A stretch of 11,221 nucleotides of DNA, from NCBI GenBank assembly GCA_029555885.1, contig JAKPQT010000230.1:1-11221 (forward strand), read 5' to 3'. Shown here piece after piece: positions 1 to 8,076 of this stretch. Origin of the DNA: Chloroflexota bacterium (GTDB lineage Bacteria; Chloroflexota; Anaerolineae; CG2-30-64-16). How positions within the stretch are numbered: the stretch's first letter is position 1; the number at the start of each line of letters is the position of its first letter. The translations under genes and the position numbers were made by a program. The notes under the pieces were generated by a model. It ran no database searches and had not been told where the DNA came from. It saw only the letters and a list, made by a program, of their open reading frames with translations.

Positions 1-405
1 CGTCTGGACGACGGGCAGGGATGAGGTAATCACGGTGAGATTGCCGCTGGTGAGCAGCGCACCGGGCAGTTGGCGTGCCACCTGCAGTGCCGTCGTTCCT
101 GAGTCGATAATGATCCGGCTGCCTGGGCGAATCAGGGCGGCGGTGGCGCGCCCGATACGCTCCTTCTCGGCCAGATGCTTCGGTGACAGGAATGCCGCCG
201 CGCTGGCCCCGGCGCCGGCCGGCACCAGGATGGCGCCCCCATGAACGCGCTTTACCATCCCCTGTTGTTCGAGGGCGGATAGGTCGCGGCGTATCATGAC
301 CTCCGATACCCCGAGCTGCTGGCTCAGGTCAGCCGTCTTCACGCTGTGCTGCTCAACGAGCGTGTCAACGATTGCCTTGCGCCTTTGTTCCGCAGCGGTC
401 TCCAT
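1..405 (-). CDS. DeoR-family transcriptional regulator, partial (C-terminal part beyond left edge)
   Basis: The visible 135 residues are the N-terminal half of a DeoR/GlpR-type repressor. Residues about 8-58 form the DeoR winged helix-turn-helix, with the typical stretch LGVSEVMIRRDLSALEQQG followed by VKRVHGGA. From about residue 77 the sugar-phosphate sensor (DeoRC) begins, with the signature DSGTT at 101-105. The family usually has about 250 residues, so roughly half is missing past the window edge. The ATG at 405 is preceded by a GGAGG Shine-Dalgarno, and only 18 bp separate it from the kinase stop codon, so the two genes are very likely cotranscribed. Family members generally repress sugar-use operons and are released by a phosphorylated sugar. 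By inference the effector here is a product of the upstream kinase, and the targets are the divergent promoters at about 2000-2103. Family assignment is firm; effector and targets are inferred. Confidence 0.93.
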   Translation of the reverse strand, partial: METAAEQRRKAIVDTLVEQHSVKTADLSQQLGVSEVMIRRDLSALEQQGMVKRVHGGAILVPAGAGASAAAFLSPKHLAEKERIGRATAALIRPGSRIIIDSGTTALQVARQLPGALLTSGNLTVITSSLPVVQT

Positions 406-423
406 CGCGTTGCCTCCGGGCTG

Positions 424-1932
424 TCACTGACTGCCGCGTGCCAACTGCTGTAGCGTCGCGTAAGTCTCCTTAAATTGTGCCAGCAGTCGTTCGTAGAGCA
501 GGGCCCGCGCCGGATCGGGCCGGCGCGTATGCGTCGGCGCCTGCCAGGCGTGAGGCGCCTCTAACTTCGATGTCGCCGATGCGCCAAGCCCGATGGCTGC
601 CAGGCGGGCCGCGCCATAGGCTGCCGCCTCGACCAGTTCCGACTGCGCCACTGGCAGGCCCGCCACATCGCTGACGATTTGCGGCCAGATTTGGCTCCGG
701 CTGGCGCCGCCCACCATGACGAGCGAGCGTGGCGTGTAGCCCAATGCTTCCAGCGAATCAAGCACCCAGCGCAGCTCGCAGGCCACTCCCTCCATCAGGC
801 TTTGGGCCACATCCCAGCGTGAGTGTGCCAGGGTCAAGCCGGTCAGGGTGGCGCGGACCTCGGAACCCCCTGTTGCTGATTCGTGGCCCGAGAATAACGG
901 GAGAAAGAGCAGGCCGCGCGCACCTGGTTCCACATTCGACAGCTCGCGGTCCAGCAAGTCGTAGCGCGGCTTGCCTCCAGCCGGATCGGCCAGCATGGTG
1001 CGTGCGAGCCAGTCCATGCCTGCTCCGGCAGTCGGGAGTGATGAAATGAGCCCCCAATGGTCCGGCAAGACGTGGGGACCGGGGGAGAAGGTGTGCTGGG
1101 GGTCCCAAAGCGGCCGGGCAGCCGCCGCCAGCAGCACCCAGGCCGTCCCGGAGGAGAGCAGAATATCTCCTGATTCCACGACTCCCGCTCCTAATGCGCC
1201 GCAGTACTGGTCGTGTCCGCCGTTAATGACAGGGAGACCGGCCGGCAGGCCCAGCGGCGCAGCCCACTCGGGCTTGAGGCGCCCGGCTAGCTGACCTGAG
1301 GGAATGATGGGAGAGAGCTGTTCGCGCCGGATGCCCGCGGCTTCGCAGAGCATGTCGCTCCATCTGCCGGCTGCGATGTCATAGAGCACCGTCATGGCTG
1401 CGTCCGAGGGATCCATACAGAAGACACCCGTGAGCCGGTGGAGGATGAAGTCATTGACGAAAAGATAGTGGGAAGCTTTCTCATAGGTCTGCCGCTCATA
1501 TTCGAACAGCCATGGGATGAGCAGCAGTGCAGACCAGAACGTCACACCCCAGCCCGTCACGCGGTACAGGTTGTCGGCCCCGATGGCCCGAAGGAGCTGC
1601 CGGCCGTGCTCCTGCGCCCGTGTGTCCAGCCAGGAGATTGCGGGTCGCAATGGCTGTCCATCATCGCCGGCCGGAATCAAAGTGCCCCCCTGGCAGGACA
1701 GACTCAGCGCGGCAAAGCGGCCGGCATCCCCAGCCTTCTCCGTTGCTCCTGCGACCGCGCCTACCACTGCTTGCCACAGCGCCTCCGGCTCCTGTTCCAC
1801 CCAGCCCGGCTGCGGGTAACTCAGCCGGTAATCACTGCGGCTTTCACTGACTACCTGACCCTGCAAGTCGGTTATCAGGCATTTCGTGGCGGTCGTGCCT
1901 ACATCGAGTCCGATCACCAGCTCCGGCTTCAT
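424..1932 (-). CDS. FGGY-family carbohydrate kinase (xylulokinase-like, substrate unassigned)
   Basis: A 502-residue cytoplasmic sugar kinase of the FGGY family, which phosphorylates ketopentoses, polyols or related sugars with ATP. The first phosphate-binding loop is GLDVGTTATK (8-17), followed by GWVEQEPEALW (43-53) and the sugar-contacting WLDTR (101-105). The catalytic base is probably Asp241 in GGHDQYCGALGAG, and the C-terminal FGGY signature begins at VGGASRSQIWPQIVSDVAG (407-425). Length is normal. The reading frame stays open to 2010, but that extension runs into the promoter. The ATG at 1932 has GGAG four bases upstream and starts exactly at the conserved MKPELVIGLDVGTT, so it is preferred. 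Xylulokinases usually carry GDN at the catalytic Asp; this one has HDQ, so I do not call it XylB. It is followed directly by the DeoR regulator and is divergent from the aminotransferase gene. Confidence 0.9.
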   Translation of the reverse strand: MKPELVIGLDVGTTATKCLITDLQGQVVSESRSDYRLSYPQPGWVEQEPEALWQAVVGAVAGATEKAGDAGRFAALSLSCQGGTLIPAGDDGQPLRPAISWLDTRAQEHGRQLLRAIGADNLYRVTGWGVTFWSALLLIPWLFEYERQTYEKASHYLFVNDFILHRLTGVFCMDPSDAAMTVLYDIAAGRWSDMLCEAAGIRREQLSPIIPSGQLAGRLKPEWAAPLGLPAGLPVINGGHDQYCGALGAGVVESGDILLSSGTAWVLLAAAARPLWDPQHTFSPGPHVLPDHWGLISSLPTAGAGMDWLARTMLADPAGGKPRYDLLDRELSNVEPGARGLLFLPLFSGHESATGGSEVRATLTGLTLAHSRWDVAQSLMEGVACELRWVLDSLEALGYTPRSLVMVGGASRSQIWPQIVSDVAGLPVAQSELVEAAAYGAARLAAIGLGASATSKLEAPHAWQAPTHTRRPDPARALLYERLLAQFKETYATLQQLARGSQ

Positions 1933-2000
1933 CACGCTCCGTTCCTTTCCCTGGCTGGCGGCCCCTCCTGCTGGCTGCTGCATAGGCGGGCCACATAAAG

Positions 2001-2029
2001 GGTATAACACGGCTGCGATAAGTTGTCAA
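2001..2029 (-). promoter_or_regulatory. Predicted sigma-70-type promoter of the kinase-deoR operon
   Basis: On the minus strand a perfect TTGACA (2029-2024) is separated by exactly 17 bp from TATACC (2006-2001), which matches four of six positions of the -10 consensus. Transcription would start near 1994, leaving a leader of about 60 nt before the ATG at 1932. This also argues against a translation start at 2010, which would lie in the promoter. Prediction from consensus only. Confidence 0.6.
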
Positions 2030-2032
2030 TCA

Positions 2033-2098
2033 CGAAATCAATAACGTCTCTTGAGATAATAATCCGAAACATAATTGACAGCAAATCGAAATCATAAT
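2033..2098 (+). promoter_or_regulatory. Candidate DeoR-type operator: three direct CGAAA-containing words
   Basis: Three similar words lie in the same orientation: CGAAATCAATAA (2033-2044), CGAAACATAATT (2065-2076) and CGAAATCATAAT (2087-2098). Their starts are 32 and 22 bp apart, close to three and two turns of B-DNA, so they would lie on one face of the helix. The first is just upstream of the kinase -35 box. The second overlaps the aminotransferase -35 box at 2075-2080. The third lies in that promoter's spacer and touches its -10. Many DeoR-family repressors bind repeated TTTCG/CGAAA words, and a DeoR-family gene lies in the adjacent operon. Sites and spacing are seen in the sequence; binding is inferred. 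Confidence 0.6.
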
Positions 2099-2103
2099 AG
2101 ACT
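2075..2103 (+). promoter_or_regulatory. Predicted sigma-70-type promoter of the class III aminotransferase gene
   Basis: TTGACA (2075-2080) is followed after 17 bp by TAGACT (2098-2103), a four-of-six match to the -10 consensus. Transcription would start near 2110, giving a leader of about 64 nt before the ATG at 2174. The repeated CGAAA words overlap this promoter directly, so a bound repressor would block it. Prediction from consensus only. Confidence 0.58.
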
Positions 2104-2173
2104 GAAGCGCATACATTTGGGAGCCGGCAGAGCGGAAGATGGAACTGCCAGAGCCGGTCGAGAGGAGAGCAAC

Positions 2174-3733
2174 ATGCGGGTCGAGATCAAAAATGTCGAG
2201 CTTTCACTGGAGGATTTGCTTGGTCCCGAGTATGTCCAGGCCGTATGTGAGGCCCAGGCGTTCCTGAACGGCGGGCAGCCGGCAGATTACCTGGCCATCG
2301 CCAGGGAGAAGGTCGAGTTCTTCCCCCGGACCTATCGTGACCGGCTGGATGTGCTGCTGGAGCATGTTGGGCAATGTGTTGTGCCCGGCCTGGCGACTTC
2401 ATCGCCTGGCGCGCCAACCGCATCCTTTACTAAGGCTACTCATACGGAAATGGCGCCTCTCGCTGCCTCGGGCTTCTACCGTGTCGGTGAAAATGGCTGC
2501 CTCTACCTGACCACCAAGTCAGAACACTACCACGCCTCGCTGGGGCACGATTTCCCCGGCTATCGTCTGATACAGCTCGCACAGCGCCTGGGCATTCCCA
2601 ACGCCACGCATAATAACACGCGCGGACACATCACGCGTCTGCTCGAACGGGAACTGGTGCGGGTTGCGAACGGCGTGCCCAGGGGTGATGAGGCGACGCT
2701 TGACCGCATCTGCGCCTCGAATGCGCCGCATGTCCTAAACCGGGTGATCAACCTGGAAACTGGCAGCCTGGCAGTCGAGGCGGCGCTGAAGATGATGCTC
2801 GCGCGCTTCTATCGCCTGGATGATACCTATTCTGAACCCGAGTACGCCGGTCGGAGGCCGGTCTTCCTGGTCATTGCTGACCGGGAGGGCGGCCCCAAGG
2901 CCAACTATCATGGCACCACCGTGCTCACCCAGATATTGCGAGGCATGTGGCCCGAGCTGGCCGCAAGCATGATGGAGCATGGCCTGTACAGCTTCCAGGC
3001 TGTGAGAATGAACGATAGCGCCGACTTCCGTGCCACGCTGGAAAAGTGGGACCGGGGACCCTACAAGGTGGCAGGTTTCTTCCACGAAATCGTCCTGATG
3101 AACTACGGGGGCATTCGCCTGTTGCCCGAATTCCTGCATTCGGCCTACGACCTGTGCCGGGCCCACGACGTGCCCGTCATCGTTGATGAAATCCAGTCGT
3201 GCATCTGGGCGCCCGAGCTGTTCCTCTTCCGGGAGTATGGTTTGTATCCGGACTTCGTGTCCATCGGTAAGGGTTTCCCGGGAGGGCAGTATCCTGCCTC
3301 GCGCATCCTGACCACGACGCAGTACGACACGCTGAACCAGTTCGGCGCACTCGTCACCAACGGGCAGGAGGAGCTGGCCTCGCTGGCCTACCTGATCACC
3401 ATGGCCTTTGTCGAGGCAAACAGCGAGTATGTCGCCGCGCTGGGCGACCACTATACATCCCGTCTGAACGAGCTTGTGGCGGAGTTTCCCGGTCTTCTCG
3501 CCAAGGTTGAGGGACGCAGGCACCTGGGCGCTCTGGTCTTCCACGAAGCCGGCGAGGCAGTTGCGTTTATGAAGATCATGAACCAGGGCGGGTACGACGT
3601 CAGCGCTCAGACCTACAAGGCCGACTGTCCCCCTGCAATCCTGACGAAAGTGCCGATTGTCTCATCGTATGCCATGATCGACCAGTTTGTCGGGCAGATG
3701 GGCAAGGCGCTGGGGAGCATGACGGCCACGTAA
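2174..3733 (+). CDS. Class III PLP-dependent aminotransferase with long N-terminal extension, substrate unknown
   Basis: A 519-residue fold-type I aminotransferase. The aminotransferase core starts at about residue 96. It contains ETGSLAVEAALK (195-206), the counterpart of the usual SGxEANEAA phosphate-binding loop, YHGTT (245-249) beside the cofactor ring, VIVDEIQS with the cofactor-nitrogen Asp338, and SIGKGFPGG with the Schiff-base Lys366. The Asp-Lys spacing of 28 is typical of class III. Family members usually have 390-450 residues; about 95 extra residues precede the core here, and the segment IPNATHNNTRGHITR (141-155) is not one I can place. The ATG at 2174 has AGGAG six bases upstream. 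An upstream in-frame TTG at 2075 is the -35 box itself, so it is rejected. Divergent from the sugar kinase and sharing its operator region, it probably serves the same pathway. It is clearly different from the ArgD in this window. Cofactor family is firm; substrate unknown. Confidence 0.88.
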   Translation: MRVEIKNVELSLEDLLGPEYVQAVCEAQAFLNGGQPADYLAIAREKVEFFPRTYRDRLDVLLEHVGQCVVPGLATSSPGAPTASFTKATHTEMAPLAASGFYRVGENGCLYLTTKSEHYHASLGHDFPGYRLIQLAQRLGIPNATHNNTRGHITRLLERELVRVANGVPRGDEATLDRICASNAPHVLNRVINLETGSLAVEAALKMMLARFYRLDDTYSEPEYAGRRPVFLVIADREGGPKANYHGTTVLTQILRGMWPELAASMMEHGLYSFQAVRMNDSADFRATLEKWDRGPYKVAGFFHEIVLMNYGGIRLLPEFLHSAYDLCRAHDVPVIVDEIQSCIWAPELFLFREYGLYPDFVSIGKGFPGGQYPASRILTTTQYDTLNQFGALVTNGQEELASLAYLITMAFVEANSEYVAALGDHYTSRLNELVAEFPGLLAKVEGRRHLGALVFHEAGEAVAFMKIMNQGGYDVSAQTYKADCPPAILTKVPIVSSYAMIDQFVGQMGKALGSMTAT

Positions 3734-3749
3734 GACTACGAAGCCATCC

Positions 3750-3775
3750 GGCCCGGCCGCGCCAGCGGTCGGGCC
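3750..3775. terminator. GC-rich hairpin in the convergent gap, possible bidirectional terminator
   Basis: An 11-bp stem (GGCCCGGCCGC at 3750-3760 with GCGGTCGGGCC at 3765-3775, one G-U/A-C wobble position) closes a GCCA loop. It sits in the 41-bp gap between the stop codons of the aminotransferase (+) and argJ (-), and its right edge reaches the last base of the argJ stop codon. No clear T-run follows on either strand, so it is not a textbook intrinsic terminator. Confidence 0.5.
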
Positions 3776-4947
3776 TATGTCCGGTAGCTCCCGTTGATGT
3801 CCACATACGCGTGGCTCAGGTCGCACGTCCAGACGGTTGCACGGCCCGCGGCCAGTCCCAGCTCCACGGTCACGCTGATTTCTGTCGCCTGGAAGATGGC
3901 GGTCGCCAGTTCCTCGGAATAGGCGAGCGGCTGGCCCGCGGCCACCAGTTGCAGCTTACCGCGTTCGCCCTCGATCCACAAGTCCGCGCGCGCAGGGTCA
4001 ACCGTCGCGCCGGAGTACCCGACCGCGGCCAGGATGCGGCCCCAGTTGGCGTCCCCGCCGTAGAAGGCGGTCTTGACCAGCGGAGAGTTAGCAACGGCTT
4101 TCGCCGCGCGCCGTGCATCCTCATCCGATGCCGCGCCCTGCACCGTGACCGTGATGAACTTCGTTGCGCCCTCGCCGTCGCGCACGATCTGCCGCGCGAG
4201 GTCGGCGCAGAGGTCGGTCAGCGCATCTGCAAACCGGTCGGCATTCACCGGCCCGGCCGCGCCGTCTGCCAGCACAAGCAGCGTATCGTTTGTGCTTGTG
4301 TCGCCGTCGATGCTGATGCTGTTGAAGCTGGCCGCGACCGCTTTGCGCAGCATTGCGTCCAGCGCATCCGGTGCGATCTCTGCATCGGTGACCACGGTGG
4401 CCAGCAAGGTTGCCATGTTCGGGTGGATCATGCCCGCACCCTTCGCCATGCCGAACAGCCGGATGCCGTCTACCTGGCGGAAGGCGACCTTGGGCCGTGT
4501 GTCGGTTGTCATAATGGCGCGCGAGGCAGCATCCCAGCCGTCTGGTGCGAGTTGCGCGGCGGCCGCAGCCAGCCCGGCTGTGATCTTCGCCATCGGCAGC
4601 CGCGGGCCGATGACGCCGGTGGACATCACCGCGACCGAACGCGGCGGCAAGCCGGCCGCGGCCTCTGCGCCGGCGGCCATCGCAGCTGCATCGGCCAGCC
4701 CGCCCTCGCCCGTGCATGCATTTGCGCAGCCGGAGTTGATCGCTACGCCACGCAATCCGGCTGGTTGCTCGGTCAGCAGGCCGCGGTCGTATTGGACTGG
4801 CGCGGCGGGGAATGCATTGCGTGTGAACACAGCAGCCGCATTGCAGGGCCGGTCGCTGACGACCAGCGCCAGGTCCGCCGCGCCGTTCTTCTTGATGCCC
4901 GCTGCCACACCGGCGAAGCGGAAGCCGTGGGGTACGCGCTCACTCAT
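3775..4947 (-). CDS. argJ: Arginine biosynthesis protein ArgJ (glutamate N-acetyltransferase / amino-acid N-acetyltransferase)
   Basis: ArgJ moves the acetyl group from N-acetylornithine to glutamate, releasing ornithine and regenerating N-acetylglutamate. Many ArgJ proteins also acetylate glutamate from acetyl-CoA. The 390 residues show all family landmarks: NSGCANACTG (71-80), the oxyanion-hole segment STGVIG (109-114), MTTDTRPK (146-153), the autoproteolysis site in GMIHPNMATLL with Thr180 as the expected nucleophile and new N-terminus of the beta chain, DGDTSTNDT, and the C-terminal YVDINGSYRT. Length is normal. The ATG at 4947 has GGAG seven bases upstream; the upstream extension of the frame to 5055 reads through a repeat and is rejected. 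It is the last gene of the arg cluster, 104 bp after argG. A separate acetyltransferase-like gene at 7513-8076 means ArgJ may only need to recycle acetyl groups, but the sequence does not settle whether it is mono- or bifunctional. Confidence 0.96.
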   Translation of the reverse strand: MSERVPHGFRFAGVAAGIKKNGAADLALVVSDRPCNAAAVFTRNAFPAAPVQYDRGLLTEQPAGLRGVAINSGCANACTGEGGLADAAAMAAGAEAAAGLPPRSVAVMSTGVIGPRLPMAKITAGLAAAAAQLAPDGWDAASRAIMTTDTRPKVAFRQVDGIRLFGMAKGAGMIHPNMATLLATVVTDAEIAPDALDAMLRKAVAASFNSISIDGDTSTNDTLLVLADGAAGPVNADRFADALTDLCADLARQIVRDGEGATKFITVTVQGAASDEDARRAAKAVANSPLVKTAFYGGDANWGRILAAVGYSGATVDPARADLWIEGERGKLQLVAAGQPLAYSEELATAIFQATEISVTVELGLAAGRATVWTCDLSHAYVDINGSYRT

Positions 4948-4963
4948 AGTGTGTCTCCGATCC

Positions 4964-5050
4964 GGTTGCAGGTTCAAAAGTTGCGGGTTACAGGTTACGC
5001 TTGCGGGACTCGATAACCTGCGACTTTTGAACCTGTAACCTGTAACCCGC
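4964..5050. repeat. Inverted repeat of RGGTTAC-type words between argG and argJ
   Basis: The argG-argJ spacer is mostly repeated words related to AGGTTAC, GGGTTAC and AAGTTGC, facing each other. Two pairings compete. Arms 4969-4990 and 5014-5035 match at 20 of 22 positions around a 23-nt loop. Alternatively 4983-4997 (GCGGGTTACAGGTTA) pairs perfectly over 15 nt with 5036-5050. The right edge is one base from the argG stop codon. No T-run follows, so a role as intrinsic terminator is doubtful; processing, stability or a mobile-repeat origin are alternatives. Confidence 0.85.
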
Positions 5051-5051
5051 C

Positions 5052-6317
<1,266 letters not shown>

Positions 6318-6339
6318 TGGGGGAATACTCCTTGAGACT

Positions 6340-6361
6340 AGGGATGAGTTAGGATTGAGTT
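6340..6361 (+). repeat. Tandem 11-mer spanning the homoserine dehydrogenase stop codon
   Basis: AGGGATGAGTT (6340-6350) is followed directly by AGGATTGAGTT (6351-6361), a 9 of 11 match. The second copy encodes the last residues of the dehydrogenase and ends in its stop codon, so the repeat seems to have become part of the 3' end of the gene. Confidence 0.5.
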
Positions 6362-7386
6362 GCCAGCCGGATCACATCGCGCAGCATCGCGCCCGCGGTC
6401 GGCACAGGGCCGCGTTCGTCCACCTTGAGCTGTTGCAGCCCCATAATATCAGTATCGAAAACGATGCCCATTTCCCAGCCGCTGACGCCGGCGAGAAAGT
6501 CACCGGCGGGCAGCCACTCGGGCTGGACAGACAGGCGATACGCGCCGCCATGCTCCCGCGTCGCGCGTGCGACCAGCTTGACCACGCGGCCCTGCGCCTG
6601 TTCCGCCTGAATCTGCTCCGCCATGATGCCGGTGATGCCCGTTACGGGCTGCACATCGGCCAGGGTTGCGGGCATGTGCAGGATACTGTTGGCGATGATG
6701 ACGAGCTTGTTCGCCGTGTCCCATCCTTCGACATCGAGGCTCGGATCGGCCTCCGCGATGCCGTCCACCTGCGCCTGGTGCAAGGCGTCGGCGTAGCTCT
6801 CACCGCGGGCCATCGCAGCGAGAATGGAATTGCTGGTCGAGTTGAAGATGCCGGCGACCGAGCGGATGTCGCACGCTACGAGGTCGCGCTGGCCGATGTT
6901 GACCACCGGCAGCGCGCCGCAGACGGTCGCGCTGTAGGCCAAGCCGATGCCGCGCGCCGCGGCCGTCTCGGTGAGCTCGCGGAACGCGAGGACGAGCGGC
7001 CCTTTGTTCGCCAGCACGACCGGCAGCCCCCGCTCCAGCGCGATCCGCACGCAGTCCAGTCCTGGCTGCCCGTCGCACAGGTTGACCGGTGAGGCATCGA
7101 GCACCATGTCGGCCTCTGCATGACGCACCATCTCCGGCGAAGGCAGGCCGGGTTGCGCGCCGGGGAAGGTTGCCAGGCGGCTGCCGCCGGCCTTGTGGCC
7201 GCGCAAAGCGGCTGGATTGATGCCGCGGCCGTCCAGCAGCGCGGCAGACGAATCGGCTGCTGCGGTCAGGACGAGGGCCAGGTCGTGCCGCTCAGCCAGC
7301 AGCGCGGCCTTCTCGACCATCAAATCGAGGAACGCGCGGCCCACGTTGCCCAGGCCGACGAGCGCAATTCGTACTGTTCGTGTCAT
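6349..7386 (-). CDS. Homoserine dehydrogenase (short form, no ACT domain)
   Basis: Homoserine dehydrogenase reduces aspartate semialdehyde to homoserine with NAD(P)H, feeding threonine and methionine synthesis. The 345-residue protein starts with a Rossmann loop [12 protein letters not shown] (8-19). It continues with ANKGPL (126-131), [13 protein letters not shown] (151-163), [11 protein letters not shown] (179-189, the counterpart of the usual GIxNGTTNYIL) and [18 protein letters not shown] (211-228). Glu212, Asp223 and Lys227 have the same spacing as the yeast catalytic residues E208, D219 and K223. The C-terminal [10 protein letters not shown] is also typical. There is no room for the regulatory ACT domain found in longer forms, so threonine feedback through that domain is not expected. 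The ATG at 7386 has AAGGGG just upstream. It lies between the GNAT gene and argG; its place in an arginine cluster is unexplained, although both pathways consume aspartate. A related oxidoreductase activity cannot be excluded. Confidence 0.88.
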   Translation of the reverse strand: MTRTVRIALVGLGNVGRAFLDLMVEKAALLAERHDLALVLTAAADSSAALLDGRGINPAALRGHKAGGSRLATFPGAQPGLPSPEMVRHAEADMVLDASPVNLCDGQPGLDCVRIALERGLPVVLANKGPLVLAFRELTETAAARGIGLAYSATVCGALPVVNIGQRDLVACDIRSVAGIFNSTSNSILAAMARGESYADALHQAQVDGIAEADPSLDVEGWDTANKLVIIANSILHMPATLADVQPVTGITGIMAEQIQAEQAQGRVVKLVARATREHGGAYRLSVQPEWLPAGDFLAGVSGWEMGIVFDTDIMGLQQLKVDERGPVPTAGAMLRDVIRLATQS

Positions 7387-7400
7387 GGGACCCCTTTCTG

Positions 7401-7430
7401 AACCGCGAAGATGCGAAGTGCGCTAAGAAA
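7401..7430 (+). repeat. Short GCGAAG/GCTAAG word array upstream of homoserine dehydrogenase
   Basis: Just upstream of the dehydrogenase Shine-Dalgarno the plus strand reads GCGAAGAT, GCGAAGT, GCGCTAAG in close succession. This is a different word family from the array that abuts it at 7432. Too short to assign a function. Confidence 0.4.
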
Positions 7431-7431
7431 C

Positions 7432-7492
7432 GAGTAAGGAGTAACGAGTAACAAGTAACCTTAATTACTCCTTACTCATTACTCTTTATCTC
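7432..7492. repeat. Facing arrays of RAGTAAN heptamers between the GNAT gene and homoserine dehydrogenase
   Basis: The left half (7432-7460) reads as consecutive heptamers GAGTAAG, GAGTAAC, GAGTAAC, AAGTAAC. The right half (7461-7492) has the complementary words TTACTCC, TTACTCA, TTACTCT. A perfect 13-bp pairing exists between 7432-7444 and 7465-7477, and other registers shifted by one heptamer are possible. It fills most of the 126-bp gap. No terminator-like T-run is seen. Confidence 0.85.
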
Positions 7493-7512
7493 GGCGTCTT
7501 CACGGTTCCCAA

Positions 7513-8076
7513 TCATACCTTCTGCCGGAGCATCTGCAGCCGGCCAAACTTCAGCGCCTGCCACAGTTCCAGGCTGATTTCGGGTGCCAGCGGAGTCAAG
7601 GCCGGGGCCGTCTCGGTCAGGTTCATCGCCACGGCGATTTCGTCGCACGCGTCGAACTTCGGGCAGTACACGCACTCGTGCCAGATTTTGGGTGAGATGG
7701 ACCAGCGATCCACGGTCGTGAAGCCGCAGCGGTTGAAGAACTCCTCGCTCAGGGTGAGTGCGCAGATCGTGTCATACCCGTCCGCGCGTGCCTGCTCGAT
7801 GAGCGCGTGGACAAGCCGCCGGCCCAAGCCGGTGCCGCGCTGCTCCGGCGTGACGGCCAGCGAGCGCAGCTCGGTGAGTTCCGGCGTGAGCTCGACATTG
7901 GAGCCGCAGCCGACGACCCGTCCCATCTGCTCTGCAACCAGAAACTTCGGCAGCACGCGGCGAATCTGCTCCGGTGTGCGCGGCAGCATCAGGTTCTGCG
8001 CCGCGTAGGCATTGATGATCGCCAGGATCGCCTCAATGTCGGCCTCGGTGGCCTTGCGTATGTGTATGTCCATCAT
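7513..8076 (-). CDS. GNAT-family N-acetyltransferase, probable short N-acetylglutamate synthase
   Basis: A 187-residue single-domain GNAT protein. The acetyl-CoA loop is QRGTGLGRRL (79-88), preceded by the beta-strand ELRSLAV (69-75), and the later segment EEFFNRCGFTTVDRW (111-125) is typical of the fold. The block KIWHECVYCPKFDACDEIAV (130-149), with Cys135, Cys138 and Cys144, resembles the C-terminal region I know from short ArgA-type N-acetylglutamate synthases that lack an amino-acid-kinase domain. About 38 residues follow it. The place between argD and an arg-linked run fits the reaction glutamate + acetyl-CoA to N-acetylglutamate, the first committed step. The start may be the ATG at 8076 or the adjacent one at 8073; a purine-rich AGGGA lies right before them. 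It follows argD by 49 bp. The GNAT family call is firm; the NAGS role rests on motif memory and context. Confidence 0.82.
   Translation of the reverse strand: MMDIHIRKATEADIEAILAIINAYAAQNLMLPRTPEQIRRVLPKFLVAEQMGRVVGCGSNVELTPELTELRSLAVTPEQRGTGLGRRLVHALIEQARADGYDTICALTLSEEFFNRCGFTTVDRWSISPKIWHECVYCPKFDACDEIAVAMNLTETAPALTPLAPEISLELWQALKFGRLQMLRQKV

Noticed and set aside
1933..2010. Upstream ATG start for the sugar kinase
   Set aside because: It would begin inside the predicted -10 region, and the added residues are not kinase-like; the ATG at 1932 has its own Shine-Dalgarno.
2075..2173. Upstream TTG start for the aminotransferase
   Set aside because: The TTG is the -35 hexamer of the predicted promoter; the ATG at 2174 has a good AGGAG and begins a plausible protein.
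3811..5016. Long open frame (401 codons) on the plus strand opposite argJ
   Set aside because: Composition is a mirror of argJ codon bias in GC-rich DNA; no recognisable protein family, and argJ shows every conserved motif on the other strand.
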